Shown here piece after piece: positions 52,874-61,418 of a stretch of 64,000 nucleotides of DNA. A program made the position numbers and the translations under genes. The DNA is taken from positions 1 through 64,000 of the forward strand of contig DATJYK010000444.1 in assembly GCA_035578005.1 (NCBI GenBank). Reading direction: 5' to 3'. The stretch comes from Gp13-AA77 sp035578005 (lineage in GTDB: Bacteria > Acidobacteriota > Terriglobia > UBA7540). The notes beneath the pieces are model-generated. The model was not told the origin of the DNA and ran no database searches. It saw nothing but the letters and a program-made list of their open reading frames with translations. Every line of letters begins with the position of its first letter. Position 1 is the stretch's first letter.

Positions 52874-55543
52874 ATGTCGCTTGTTTCCGGAACCAGGCTC
52901 GGTCCTTATGAAATCCTTTCGTCGCTGGGCGCCGGCGGCATGGGTGAAGTGTATCGGGCGCGCGACGCGCGCCTTGAGCGCGACGTAGCCATCAAGGTGC
53001 TGCCGGCATCGTATTCGGCCGATGCCGACCGCTTGCGCCGCTTTGAACAGGAAGCCCGCGCCGCGAGCCAGCTCAACCATCCGAACATTGTGACGGTGCA
53101 CGATTTCGGCACGCACGAAGGCGCGCCCTACGTGGTGCAGGAATTGCTCGAAGGCGAGACACTTCGTCAGCGGATCGAGTCTGGGTCGCTCGGAGCGCGC
53201 AAGGCCACCGAGTACGCACTTGAGATCGCGCACGGCCTGGCCGCAGCCCACGACAAAGGCATCGTGCACCGCGATCTGAAACCCGAGAACATCTTCATCA
53301 CCGCCGACGGCCGCGTGAAGATTCTGGACTTCGGGCTTGCCAAGTTGCTCGCGAGCGATGGGAGCGAACCCGACAGCGCTCGCACGGCCACGCTCGAAAC
53401 CCTCCCCGGCGTTGTCATGGGCACGGCCGGATATATGTCGCCTGAGCAGGTGCGCGCGCAACCCGCTGACGCCCGCTCCGACATCTTTTCCTCCGGCGCC
53501 ATTCTCTATGAAATGCTCACCGGCCGCCGTGCCTTCCGGCGCGATACGTCGGCGGAAACCATGACGGCGATTCTCAAGGAAGAGCCGCCGGAACTCTCGA
53601 CGTCAGGTAGGAACGTTCCGCCGCCGCTTCAGCGGATCGTGGACCATTGCCTTGAAAAGAGCGCGGCGCATCGCTTTCAATCGGCCAAAGACCTGGCCTT
53701 TGCCCTCAGCGCGCTTTCCGGATCGGCAACTACACCCAGTTTCGCCAGTCTGCCTGCCATCGAAGCGCCCCGTCGGCGAGGATGGGTGCTGTGGGCTGCG
53801 ATCGCAGTCGCAGCGGCGGCCGGATTGTTCGCGGCTTATCTGGCCGTCAAGCGGCCTGCGCCGGCGGAACGGATGCAGTTCGCGATTCCTCTCCAGAATG
53901 ACGCCGTCAACCTGGCGCTTTCCGTCGACGGGCGGATGCTGGCCGTTGTGGAGCGCGACGACGCGTCGGGCGAAAACATGCTCTATTTCGAGCGCCTCGG
54001 CGCGAACGGCGCCACGCGGTTGGAGGGAACCGAAGGCGCTTCGTATCCCTTCTGGTCGCCGGATGACGCGAGCATCGGATTTTTCGCGGACGGGAAGCTG
54101 CAGAAGGTCGGCATCGCGGGCGGCGCACCGCAAGTGCTGGCTACGGCTCCGCGCGGCCGCGGAGGATCGTGGGGCAGCCGGGGCGTGATCATCTATTCGC
54201 CGGACGCGGGCGGTCCGCTGTGGCGCGTCAATTTTGACGGGAGCGGCCCGGCGCCGCTCACCGACAAGGTCTACCTCTCCAACGAGACTTCGCACCGCTG
54301 GCCCCAGTTTCTGCCGGACGGCGAGCATTTCCTCTTCTGGTCGGGCACCTTCAGTAGCGGCCCTGAAAACCTCAAAGACGGAATCTACCTGAGTTCGCTC
54401 GCGGCCAAAGAGAAGAAACTAACTCAGCGGACTGAAGCCAACGCGGTTTACACGAACGGACGCCTATATTATCTGGACGAGAGAAAGAGCCTGATCAGCG
54501 CTCCTTTTGACGCTAGCAAGGGAAGGGTCACGGGCGAGTACCGGGTGGTGTCGGATCACGTCAGTTACGAGCCTTCGGTGAATTACAGCGCCTTCGCCGC
54601 CGGAGGAGACGATACGGTGGTTTACAGCGCTGGAGCCGGAGCCATCGCGCTCTCAGCCTTGGTGTGGTACGACCGAAGCGGCAAGGAGGTGGGACGCATC
54701 GGCGCGCCCGGGGTGATCGCGAATCCCTCGATCGCGCCCGACGCGAATCGCGTGGTGGCCGACATTGCCGATCTCAAGACCTCTAACGTCGACGTCTGGA
54801 TCGAAGACCTCAATCACGGCACGGCCTCCCGCTTTACCTTCGACCCTGCCGAGGAAGCAACGGCGGTCTGGTCGCGCGACGGGCGAACCATCGCCTATCG
54901 ATACAACGGCACCGCCGGAGCGGGAATCCTCACGATTAAGCAGGCGAGCGGACTCGAGCCCGCGAGGGCGCTTTACACGACCCGGCCCCAAGACGACATC
55001 CTGCCGAACTCGTGGAGCTACGACAGCCAGAGCATCCTCTGCACTTATGAGCCGGCGGGAGGCGGCTCGAACCTGGTGCTGGTAAACGCTGCCTCCGGCA
55101 AGGTGAGCCCGTTTCTCACCGGCCAGGCGAGCGAAACCAATGGAATGATCTCGCCGGATGGCAAGTGGGCGGCCTACGCGTCGAATGACTCCGGCGAATG
55201 GGAAATCTACGTCACCACGTTTCCGGGCGCGCAGGGGAAGTGGCAGGTGTCGCCGGGCGGCGGCACCGAACCCCGATGGCGAGGCGACGGGAAGGAAATC
55301 TTCTATATCGACCCAAAAGGAACGCTGACTGCCGTGCCGGTGAATGCCGGCGAAACGTTTTCCACCGGGGTAGCCTCGCCGCTTTTCCAGATTCACGGGC
55401 GAGCGCCCGTCTCGAATACCGACCTTTACACCTACGACGTTTCTAAAGGTGGAGACCGCTTCCTCGTGAATCGCTACGTCAAACCCGACTCTGTGGAACC
55501 GTTGACGATCGTGCTCAACGCGACCGCCGGAGCGAAAAACTAA
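52874..55543 (+). CDS. Transmembrane Ser/Thr protein kinase with extracytoplasmic beta-propeller
   Basis: An 889-residue receptor-like Hanks-type kinase. Residues 8-280 are the kinase: GAGGMGEVY (ATP loop), Lys41, HRDLKPEN (Asp134), DFGLAK (Asp152) and the SPEQ activation segment. A single membrane helix lies at residues about 304-325 (VLWAAIAVAAAAGLFAAYLA). Residues about 335-889 form a TolB/WD40-like propeller with repeated YPFWSPDDASIGFFADGK, SPDGKWAAYASNDSGEWEIY units. The propeller presumably senses an external signal. All catalytic residues are intact. Confidence 0.9.
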   Translation: MSLVSGTRLGPYEILSSLGAGGMGEVYRARDARLERDVAIKVLPASYSADADRLRRFEQEARAASQLNHPNIVTVHDFGTHEGAPYVVQELLEGETLRQRIESGSLGARKATEYALEIAHGLAAAHDKGIVHRDLKPENIFITADGRVKILDFGLAKLLASDGSEPDSARTATLETLPGVVMGTAGYMSPEQVRAQPADARSDIFSSGAILYEMLTGRRAFRRDTSAETMTAILKEEPPELSTSGRNVPPPLQRIVDHCLEKSAAHRFQSAKDLAFALSALSGSATTPSFASLPAIEAPRRRGWVLWAAIAVAAAAGLFAAYLAVKRPAPAERMQFAIPLQNDAVNLALSVDGRMLAVVERDDASGENMLYFERLGANGATRLEGTEGASYPFWSPDDASIGFFADGKLQKVGIAGGAPQVLATAPRGRGGSWGSRGVIIYSPDAGGPLWRVNFDGSGPAPLTDKVYLSNETSHRWPQFLPDGEHFLFWSGTFSSGPENLKDGIYLSSLAAKEKKLTQRTEANAVYTNGRLYYLDERKSLISAPFDASKGRVTGEYRVVSDHVSYEPSVNYSAFAAGGDDTVVYSAGAGAIALSALVWYDRSGKEVGRIGAPGVIANPSIAPDANRVVADIADLKTSNVDVWIEDLNHGTASRFTFDPAEEATAVWSRDGRTIAYRYNGTAGAGILTIKQASGLEPARALYTTRPQDDILPNSWSYDSQSILCTYEPAGGGSNLVLVNAASGKVSPFLTGQASETNGMISPDGKWAAYASNDSGEWEIYVTTFPGAQGKWQVSPGGGTEPRWRGDGKEIFYIDPKGTLTAVPVNAGETFSTGVASPLFQIHGRAPVSNTDLYTYDVSKGGDRFLVNRYVKPDSVEPLTIVLNATAGAKN

Positions 55544-55609
55544 TCGCGGTGCATCTCACGTACGGGCCCCCCTACGCCTGAAATTGGGACACTACCTGCT
55601 GGGTTTAGA

Positions 55610-55615
55610 TATAAT
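55610..55615 (+). promoter_or_regulatory. -10 element of a probably leaderless transcript
   Basis: A perfect TATAAT ends 6 nt before the ATG of the next gene, so transcription would begin at or next to the start codon. The -35 is weak (TTGGGA at 55584). No ribosome binding site is present. The same 6-nt spacing occurs before the genes at 502 and 17544. Confidence 0.55.
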
Positions 55616-55621
55616 GGCGCG

Positions 55622-57295
55622 ATGAAAATCTCAGTAACCTTTCTGCTCATGCTGGGGGCTCTGCCCGTTGCGGCTCAGACGGCGCACCCCTCTTCGACGG
55701 GTCTTGCCGCTACCGCCAAGGACGAACGGCTTGGCACCGTCTCGTTCCCCGTGACCTGCGCAAGCTCCTCGCAGGCGCCCTTCAACCGAGGCGTAGCTCT
55801 GCTGCATGATTTCTGGTACGAAGAGGCACGCAGCCAGTTCGACCGGCTTGCGAAGAGCGACCCGGACTGCGCCATGGCGCACTGGGGCGTGGCCATGAGC
55901 GTCTTTCACCAAATCTGGGGCCGCCCCGATGCGGACGACATGAGGCTGGGATGGGCGGAGATGCAAAAGGCGCAGGCGCTCATCTCGGGCGCCGCGGGCA
56001 CCGCGATCGCCGAGCGGGAGCGCGCTTATATCGCCGCACTCGCCGGCTTCTATCGTCCGGGCGCCGGGGAATTTCCGGCACGCGTTGCGGCTTACTCGGC
56101 GGCGATGGACCGCCTATTCGCCCAGTATCCCGGCGATGTGGACGCCGGCGCCTTCTACGCGCTTTCGCTGCTTGCGGCCAGGGGACCGGACGACACGAGC
56201 CTCTCGGCGGAGCGCCAGGCGATGGCCGTGCTGGCGCCGTTCTTCGCAAAGTATCCCGATCATCCCGGCGTGGTGCACTACATCATCCACTCTTGCGACA
56301 ACCCGAGGATGGCCCCGGACGGGTTGGCCGCCGCCGACCACTATGGCGAGATCGCGCAGTCGGGCCCGCACGCATTCCACATGCCGGGGCACATCTATGC
56401 GCGCCTGGGCCTGTGGCCGCAGGACATTGCCTCCCAACTCGGCTCCATCGCAGCCTCGCAGGCCGCGGAGGCGCGCGGCGAGAGCGGCATCATGGATGAG
56501 CCGCACTCCTACGACTTCCTGCTTTATGCCTATCTGCAAAGCGGCCAGGACGCTCGCGCCAAAGCGGTGCTCGATCAGATCTCAGCGCCGTTGACCACAA
56601 TCGCATCGATGCCGGGCATGGGCTCTGCCTACATGGATGGAATGGTACCGTACTATCGCATGAAACTGCCCATTTTCTACGCGCTCGAGATGCGCAACTG
56701 GGAATCGGCGGCGGCCATGGAACCTGTCGCCGGATCGCCGCCCGAGGTGTCCACCCTGGTGTACTGGGCGCGAGCGCTGGCTCACGGACGCCTGCGCCAG
56801 CCGGAGCAGGCGCGGGCCGACCTCGCGCGCTACGACGAGTTAATGGCCGAGCTCCGGAAAGGCAAAGACGCCTACAAGGCCGAGGGCACCGGCGCGAAGA
56901 TCGATCGCGGCGAGATGCTGGCTTGGATCGCATTCGCCGAAGGCAAGCGCGACGAGGCGCTGAAGAACATGGGAACCGCCGCAGACCTGCAGGACAAGGT
57001 GGGCCAGGCTGAGGTCGATATCCCTGCACGTGAAATGTACGCCGATATGCTGCTGGAGTTCGGCCAGCCCGATCGGGCCTTGGCCGAGTACGCCGTGGCG
57101 CTGAAGCTCAGCCCCAACCGGCTGAACGGCCTCTACAACGCCGGCCGGGCGGCAGAAGCCGCCGGCGACAAGCCGAAGGCGGCGTCCTACTACACGGCGC
57201 TGCTGAAATCCACCGGCAACGGAGAGAACTCCACTCGTCCCGAACTCGCCCACGCCAGGAGTTTCGTCTCCTCCACGGAGCGGGCGTCCAATTAG
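55622..57295 (+). CDS. Exported TPR-repeat protein of unknown function
   Basis: A 557-residue protein with a signal peptide (MKISVTFLLMLGALPVAAQT). The first half includes PFNRGVALLHDFWYEEARSQ and DCAMAHWGVAMSVFHQIWGR, the second VHYIIHSCDNPRMAPDGLAA and PHAFHMPGHIYARLGLWPQD. The C-terminus has a TPR unit (ALAEYAVALKLSPNRLNGLY, NAGRAAEAAGDKPKAASYY). These blocks recur in acidobacterial and other soil proteins without assigned function. The conserved His/Asp residues in the centre might bind metal, but that is inference. It follows the kinase gene by 78 bp. Confidence 0.75.
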   Translation: MKISVTFLLMLGALPVAAQTAHPSSTGLAATAKDERLGTVSFPVTCASSSQAPFNRGVALLHDFWYEEARSQFDRLAKSDPDCAMAHWGVAMSVFHQIWGRPDADDMRLGWAEMQKAQALISGAAGTAIAERERAYIAALAGFYRPGAGEFPARVAAYSAAMDRLFAQYPGDVDAGAFYALSLLAARGPDDTSLSAERQAMAVLAPFFAKYPDHPGVVHYIIHSCDNPRMAPDGLAAADHYGEIAQSGPHAFHMPGHIYARLGLWPQDIASQLGSIAASQAAEARGESGIMDEPHSYDFLLYAYLQSGQDARAKAVLDQISAPLTTIASMPGMGSAYMDGMVPYYRMKLPIFYALEMRNWESAAAMEPVAGSPPEVSTLVYWARALAHGRLRQPEQARADLARYDELMAELRKGKDAYKAEGTGAKIDRGEMLAWIAFAEGKRDEALKNMGTAADLQDKVGQAEVDIPAREMYADMLLEFGQPDRALAEYAVALKLSPNRLNGLYNAGRAAEAAGDKPKAASYYTALLKSTGNGENSTRPELAHARSFVSSTERASN

Positions 57296-57772
57296 CCTGT
57301 AGCTCTCACGACCGTTCGACCCGAGCGTGAAAGGGTACGGCCTCAGCCGTGCGGGGTGAGCGTTCGTGGTAGCCTTCGCCTCGCGCCGAAATGCGTAGTG
57401 CAGCTTCGGCGCCGTTGCGCGCGTAAGCCGCGATGTTTCCTCGGGCCATATACCAGGCGCTTGCCGGACGGCGGCTGCACGGAAAGTACCTTCCGAGTCG
57501 CCGACAGCTCGGGCACAATGCGCGCAAACGCACCCAGTTGGTTATAAAGGACACTTTGGGATTTCTGCCCTCCACGGACCGAGCTCTGCGAAAATGGGCC
57601 GCATTAGGTATACCCGAATGCCCGCAGATCGAAAGTGCTCAAGATATGGTGAGCTGGTTCGGATACCGGTGGGCTCCTGACTCCCAACATCAGAATTACA
57701 GGAAAGCGGCTCGATGAAAGCTTCCCGATTTGCTGACGTGATTGCGAGCCCTGTTCCCGGCAGCGAGGCGCT
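57296..57772. other. Gene-free region before the monooxygenase gene
   Basis: About 480 bp with no frame I can support as a gene. Short frames on both strands show protein-like pieces on the minus strand (for example YNQLGAFARIVPELSAT near 57480-57550) that change frame, which may be decayed coding sequence. No repeat of the local families is present. Confidence 0.3.
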
Positions 57773-59347
57773 ATGCCGTACGACGTGGTGATTGCAGGCG
57801 CAGGACCCGTCGGCCTGCTCCTCGCGTGTGAGCTAAGGCTTGCCGGCGTCTCGGTGTTGGTGCTTGAAAAGCTCGCAGATCCGAATCTCCCCATCAAGGC
57901 TGGTGCGATTGGAGGCCGGGCCCTCAACATCCCTTCAATGGAGATTTTTTATAGGCGTGGCCTGCTTCCTGCCGTGAAGAAGGGAGCGCTCTGGTGGACC
58001 GACGCATCAGCCGCTGGCAAAGGACTCGAGGCCGCCGTACGGGGCGCCGCTTGGTTCGTGGCGTCCGGCGGCGCCCCGAATCTCACCAAAAGCCCACCCG
58101 GGCTTGCCGGCTATCTCGGGATGACCTTGGACGCAAATGCTGTTGACTATAATGACCCCGAATTCGCTGGGCGAGGTCCCGCGGCCGCCGGCGGCGCCAT
58201 TTCCCAGCAGAATCTCGAAACTTTGCTCAGCGAGCGCGCCGCGCAATTGCAGGTCGAGATTCGGTTCGGAGCGGGCGTCAGCGATTTCTCAGCAGACCGC
58301 GGCGGTGTTACGGTTCATGCCGGCGGGACCACGGTTCGCTCGGGGTGGCTTGTTGGCTGTGACGGCGGGCGAAGCGCGGTCAGGAAACTCGCCGGTTTTG
58401 AGTTTCCCGGAACCGATTCTGAGATTAGCGGCTACGCCGCAATGGTCGAAATTGCCGATCCCCAGAAGCTTTCTCACGGCTGGAAGCGCACGGTCCACGG
58501 AACATATGTAAACGGTCCCATGCCAGGCAGAATTCTGACAGTGGAATTCGACGGTCCACCTGAAGACCGGGACGCTCCCATCACCCTGGAAGAGCTGCAA
58601 ACAAGCTTGAGGAAGGTCTCCGGGACTGACTTAATCCTTACCGCCGTTTACGCGGCCACGCGGTGGACCGACAACGCCCGTCAGGCCAGCACCTATCGGC
58701 TTGGACGAGTTCTGTTGGCGGGAGACGCTGCCCATGTTCATGCACCCATTGGCGGTCAGGGCCTTAATCTTGGTCTTGGAGACGCATTCAATCTGGGGTG
58801 GAAGCTCGCCGCGACGGTGAAGGGATGGGCCCCCGAGACGCTTCTTGACACCTACACGACCGAGCGTCACCCTATCGGCGCTTGGACCCTCAAATGGACC
58901 AGAGCACAGGTTACATTGATGAGTCCCAAGCGTCGTGGACTTACTCTCGCGCCGATTATTGCGGACATCATGGGAGGGCCTGGTGGAGCAACATCCCTTG
59001 CGAAGAGAATCTCCGGGGTATGGCAACGCTACGATCTACCCGGCGATCATCCCTTAATCGGACAGAGTGCGCCCGATCTTGAATTCGAAGACGGCAGAAG
59101 GCTCGGCGAGTTCTGCCGTGACGGACACGCCCTTCTATTTAACTTTGGGGGTGACGCGCGGATCTCCACGTTGGGCGCGCGCTGGCGCGACCGGCTTAGC
59201 GTCATAGCCACCAGACTGAAGGAGAGTTCCGATTTGACGACTCTCTTCGTGCGGCCCGACGGTTTCGTTGCTTGGGCCTCGAATGGAGAACTCGACCTGC
59301 ATCGTGCCGCTTCTGCTCTGTCAACATGGCTCGGGAATAGGGAGTAG
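57773..59347 (+). CDS. FAD-dependent monooxygenase (class A, aromatic hydroxylase type)
   Basis: A 524-residue flavoprotein of the PheA/TfdB-type hydroxylase family. FAD binding is shown by IAGAGPVGLLLACELRLAGV at the N-terminus. VGCDGGRSAVRKLAGFEFPG is the DG motif, and LLAGDAAHVHAPIGGQGLNL the GD motif. A C-terminal thioredoxin-like domain (PDLEFEDGRRLGEFCRDGHA) follows. Such enzymes use NADPH and O2 to hydroxylate aromatic rings, polyketides or antibiotics. It precedes the 73-residue protein and radical SAM gene, but a separate promoter lies between them. Confidence 0.87.
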   Translation: MPYDVVIAGAGPVGLLLACELRLAGVSVLVLEKLADPNLPIKAGAIGGRALNIPSMEIFYRRGLLPAVKKGALWWTDASAAGKGLEAAVRGAAWFVASGGAPNLTKSPPGLAGYLGMTLDANAVDYNDPEFAGRGPAAAGGAISQQNLETLLSERAAQLQVEIRFGAGVSDFSADRGGVTVHAGGTTVRSGWLVGCDGGRSAVRKLAGFEFPGTDSEISGYAAMVEIADPQKLSHGWKRTVHGTYVNGPMPGRILTVEFDGPPEDRDAPITLEELQTSLRKVSGTDLILTAVYAATRWTDNARQASTYRLGRVLLAGDAAHVHAPIGGQGLNLGLGDAFNLGWKLAATVKGWAPETLLDTYTTERHPIGAWTLKWTRAQVTLMSPKRRGLTLAPIIADIMGGPGGATSLAKRISGVWQRYDLPGDHPLIGQSAPDLEFEDGRRLGEFCRDGHALLFNFGGDARISTLGARWRDRLSVIATRLKESSDLTTLFVRPDGFVAWASNGELDLHRAASALSTWLGNRE

Positions 59348-59465
59348 AGGCCTCGCTGTTCGAACAGCGTCTCGCCTGCGTCGCCCGGCGCGGCTATGTG
59401 GCTCGGATGAGGTCAATTTGTGCAATAGCCACTCGATAACCCTTTTACCTTCTTATATTTCTCTC

Positions 59466-59494
59466 TTGTCTTCGTATTTCTTAAGGTCTAGTAT
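59466..59494 (+). promoter_or_regulatory. Promoter of the small-protein/radical SAM operon
   Basis: TTGTCT (59466-59471) and TAGTAT (59489-59494) are separated by exactly 17 bp within an A/T-rich island (about 59425-59515) that contrasts with the GC-rich surroundings. Transcription would start near 59501, giving a 36-nt leader with the ribosome binding site GAGAGGAG. Confidence 0.6.
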
Positions 59495-59536
59495 TGCAGT
59501 GCTACATACTTTACCGTACGCCGAGAGGAGATAGAC

Positions 59537-59758
59537 ATGGCAGCCGAGCGTGAATTGCCGGATTTTTTGCGGTTTGTGCCTAGACCGATAGGTGACTGGA
59601 TCGACATGCAGTTCGTTCTGCAAGAAGTTGAGCAGGAACTCCGGAGCGAAGTGCTGGCCGTTGGGCTTGAAACGATGGCCAACGCGCACCGAGCTATTGC
59701 CGAGGGTGCGGCAAAGGTTGCCAGCATACTTCGCGGGGTCGAGCAAAAACGGGGGTAG
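59537..59758 (+). CDS. 73-residue protein of unknown function, upstream of a radical SAM gene
   Basis: A short, mostly helical protein: MAAERELPDFLRFVPRPIGD at the start, a central acidic helix (FVLQEVEQELRSEVLAVGLE) and an Ala-rich helix (MANAHRAIAEGAAKVASIL) ending in a basic tail with a terminal Gly (GVEQKRG). It contains no Cys. A good ribosome binding site (GAGAGGAG) and a promoter precede it, and its TAG ends one base before the radical SAM ATG. I do not recognise a family. It may be a peptide substrate, a leader/chaperone or an accessory subunit of the radical SAM enzyme. Confidence 0.65.
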   Translation: MAAERELPDFLRFVPRPIGDWIDMQFVLQEVEQELRSEVLAVGLETMANAHRAIAEGAAKVASILRGVEQKRG

Positions 59759-59759
59759 C

Positions 59760-61418
59760 ATGCTCCCTGGTGCGCAAAGCGGGTCGTCTGTCGACCCGCC
59801 GGTGAGGCCTGGCGGGACAGCGGAGATAGCCCTGATCGGCTATCAAGATCAGGGCAATCTCGGGATGGGGTATTTGTCTGCCGTGCTACAGCAGCGGGGG
59901 CACACCGTCCAGATGATTGATGTTCGCGATGGGCCGGAAAAAATTGCAGAGCGGCTTGTATCGCGGCAGCCTCTCGTGGTCGGCTTTTCTCTTATCTTCC
60001 AGGCTTTCTTACCCCAGTTTCGAAGAGTTGCCAGCCGGTTGCGGGATGCCGGAATCACCTCACACTTTACAATTGGCGGGCATTTCCCTAGCCTGTGTCA
60101 CGACGAGGCGCTAAAGCACTTCCCTGAGTTGGACAGTGTCGTGCGATTCGAAGGCGAGCACACCCTCGTCGATCTCGTCGATCGTCTTCTCAGCAACAGA
60201 GATTGGCGCGAGACCCCCGGGCTGGCCTTCCTCAAGGACGGTCAAGTCGCAGAAAGCGAGCCGCGGCCTCTCGTACAGGATCTTGATTCTCTCCCCTACC
60301 CGTACCGCCCCTTCGAACCTGAGCAGATCGGCGGGTTTCCTACATTGCCGCTGCTGGCGAGCCGCGGCTGCGCACGTCGGTGTTCGTTCTGCTCAATCCA
60401 CACCTTTTACCGGAATGCGCCCGGCAAAGTTGTTCGGGTGCGCAAGCCCGTGAAAGTTGTCGAAGAGATGCTGTACCTGCTCCAGCATCTCGGTGTTCGC
60501 GTCATCCTTTTCCAGGACGACGACTTTCCCCTTTGGGGCTTGGCCGGGCGGCGCTGGGCGGACGAGTTGGTGGAGCGCATGTACGACGCGGGATTAGTCG
60601 ATCGCATGATCTGGAAGATCAGTTGCCGCGCTGAATATGTGGAGTCCGAATTGTTCCGAAAGCTGCGCGATGCCGGTCTCTTCCTTGTGTACATGGGTCT
60701 TGAGTCTGGTACTGAACAGGGACTCAGAGTGCTGAACAAACAGATGTCTGTGGAGGAGAACCTGGCGGCGGTTCGAACCCTGAAAGAGCTTGAATTGAAC
60801 GTTTCCTATGGGTTCATGCTCTTTGATCCGTCGAGCACCTTCGAATCCGTCCGGGAGAACTTGGCCTTTTTGAAGAACATCACCGGCGACGGGCGCGCTG
60901 CAGCGACGTTCTCCCGAATGCTGCCCTACGGAGGCACTCCGATCCGTGACGCTCTAAGAACCGAGGGGCGCCTGCGCGGGGACCTGACGCGGCCCGACTA
61001 CGATTTTCTGGACCTTCGCTTAAACGAGTTCTATCGCCTACTAACACCCACGGTTCGCCCGTGGATTCACCATCAGGGGCTTACGTACCAGTTGGAGTAC
61101 GCTTGGGATGAATTTACTACCGTGACCCGGCTCGCGCGAGGGCTGCAAGGCGCCGAAGAGTACGGCAAGGCACTGCAGTCCCTGACGAAAGAAAGCAACG
61201 AGCGCTTGTTCCAGCATGTCGAGGAATGCCTGGACGGCTTTGAACAGGGAGACCGTTCGAAGCTGGCTGGCGGGCCAGCGCGCGCTTACTGTGAAGCGGG
61301 TGGCAAACAGCTTCTCGCACTCCGCAATAGCTTCATCGCACGTAATGTGGAGCTCTTGGTTGATGTGGTGAGCGAAGACTGCAAGAGCGGCCCCGTATTG
61401 ATGCCGCAAATTCACTAA
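59760..61418 (+). CDS. B12-binding-domain radical SAM protein
   Basis: A 552-residue enzyme. Residues about 21-145 form a cobalamin-binding-type Rossmann domain (IALIGYQDQGNLGMGYLSAV, VVGFSLIFQAFLPQFRRVAS, TIGGHFPSLC) without the DxHxxG base-off motif. The radical SAM core has the cluster Cys204, Cys208 and Cys211 (RGCARRCSFCSIHTFY), LFQDDDFPLWG, ISCRAEYVE and YMGLESGTEQGLRVLNK. A helical C-terminal extension of about 120 residues follows. Relatives methylate unreactive carbons or rearrange rings. Translation is coupled to the 73-residue gene (1-bp gap). Confidence 0.88.
   Translation: MLPGAQSGSSVDPPVRPGGTAEIALIGYQDQGNLGMGYLSAVLQQRGHTVQMIDVRDGPEKIAERLVSRQPLVVGFSLIFQAFLPQFRRVASRLRDAGITSHFTIGGHFPSLCHDEALKHFPELDSVVRFEGEHTLVDLVDRLLSNRDWRETPGLAFLKDGQVAESEPRPLVQDLDSLPYPYRPFEPEQIGGFPTLPLLASRGCARRCSFCSIHTFYRNAPGKVVRVRKPVKVVEEMLYLLQHLGVRVILFQDDDFPLWGLAGRRWADELVERMYDAGLVDRMIWKISCRAEYVESELFRKLRDAGLFLVYMGLESGTEQGLRVLNKQMSVEENLAAVRTLKELELNVSYGFMLFDPSSTFESVRENLAFLKNITGDGRAAATFSRMLPYGGTPIRDALRTEGRLRGDLTRPDYDFLDLRLNEFYRLLTPTVRPWIHHQGLTYQLEYAWDEFTTVTRLARGLQGAEEYGKALQSLTKESNERLFQHVEECLDGFEQGDRSKLAGGPARAYCEAGGKQLLALRNSFIARNVELLVDVVSEDCKSGPVLMPQIH

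Noticed and set aside
57306..57575. Possible small gene on the minus strand before the monooxygenase
   Set aside because: Protein-like pieces change frame and no family or start signal is visible.
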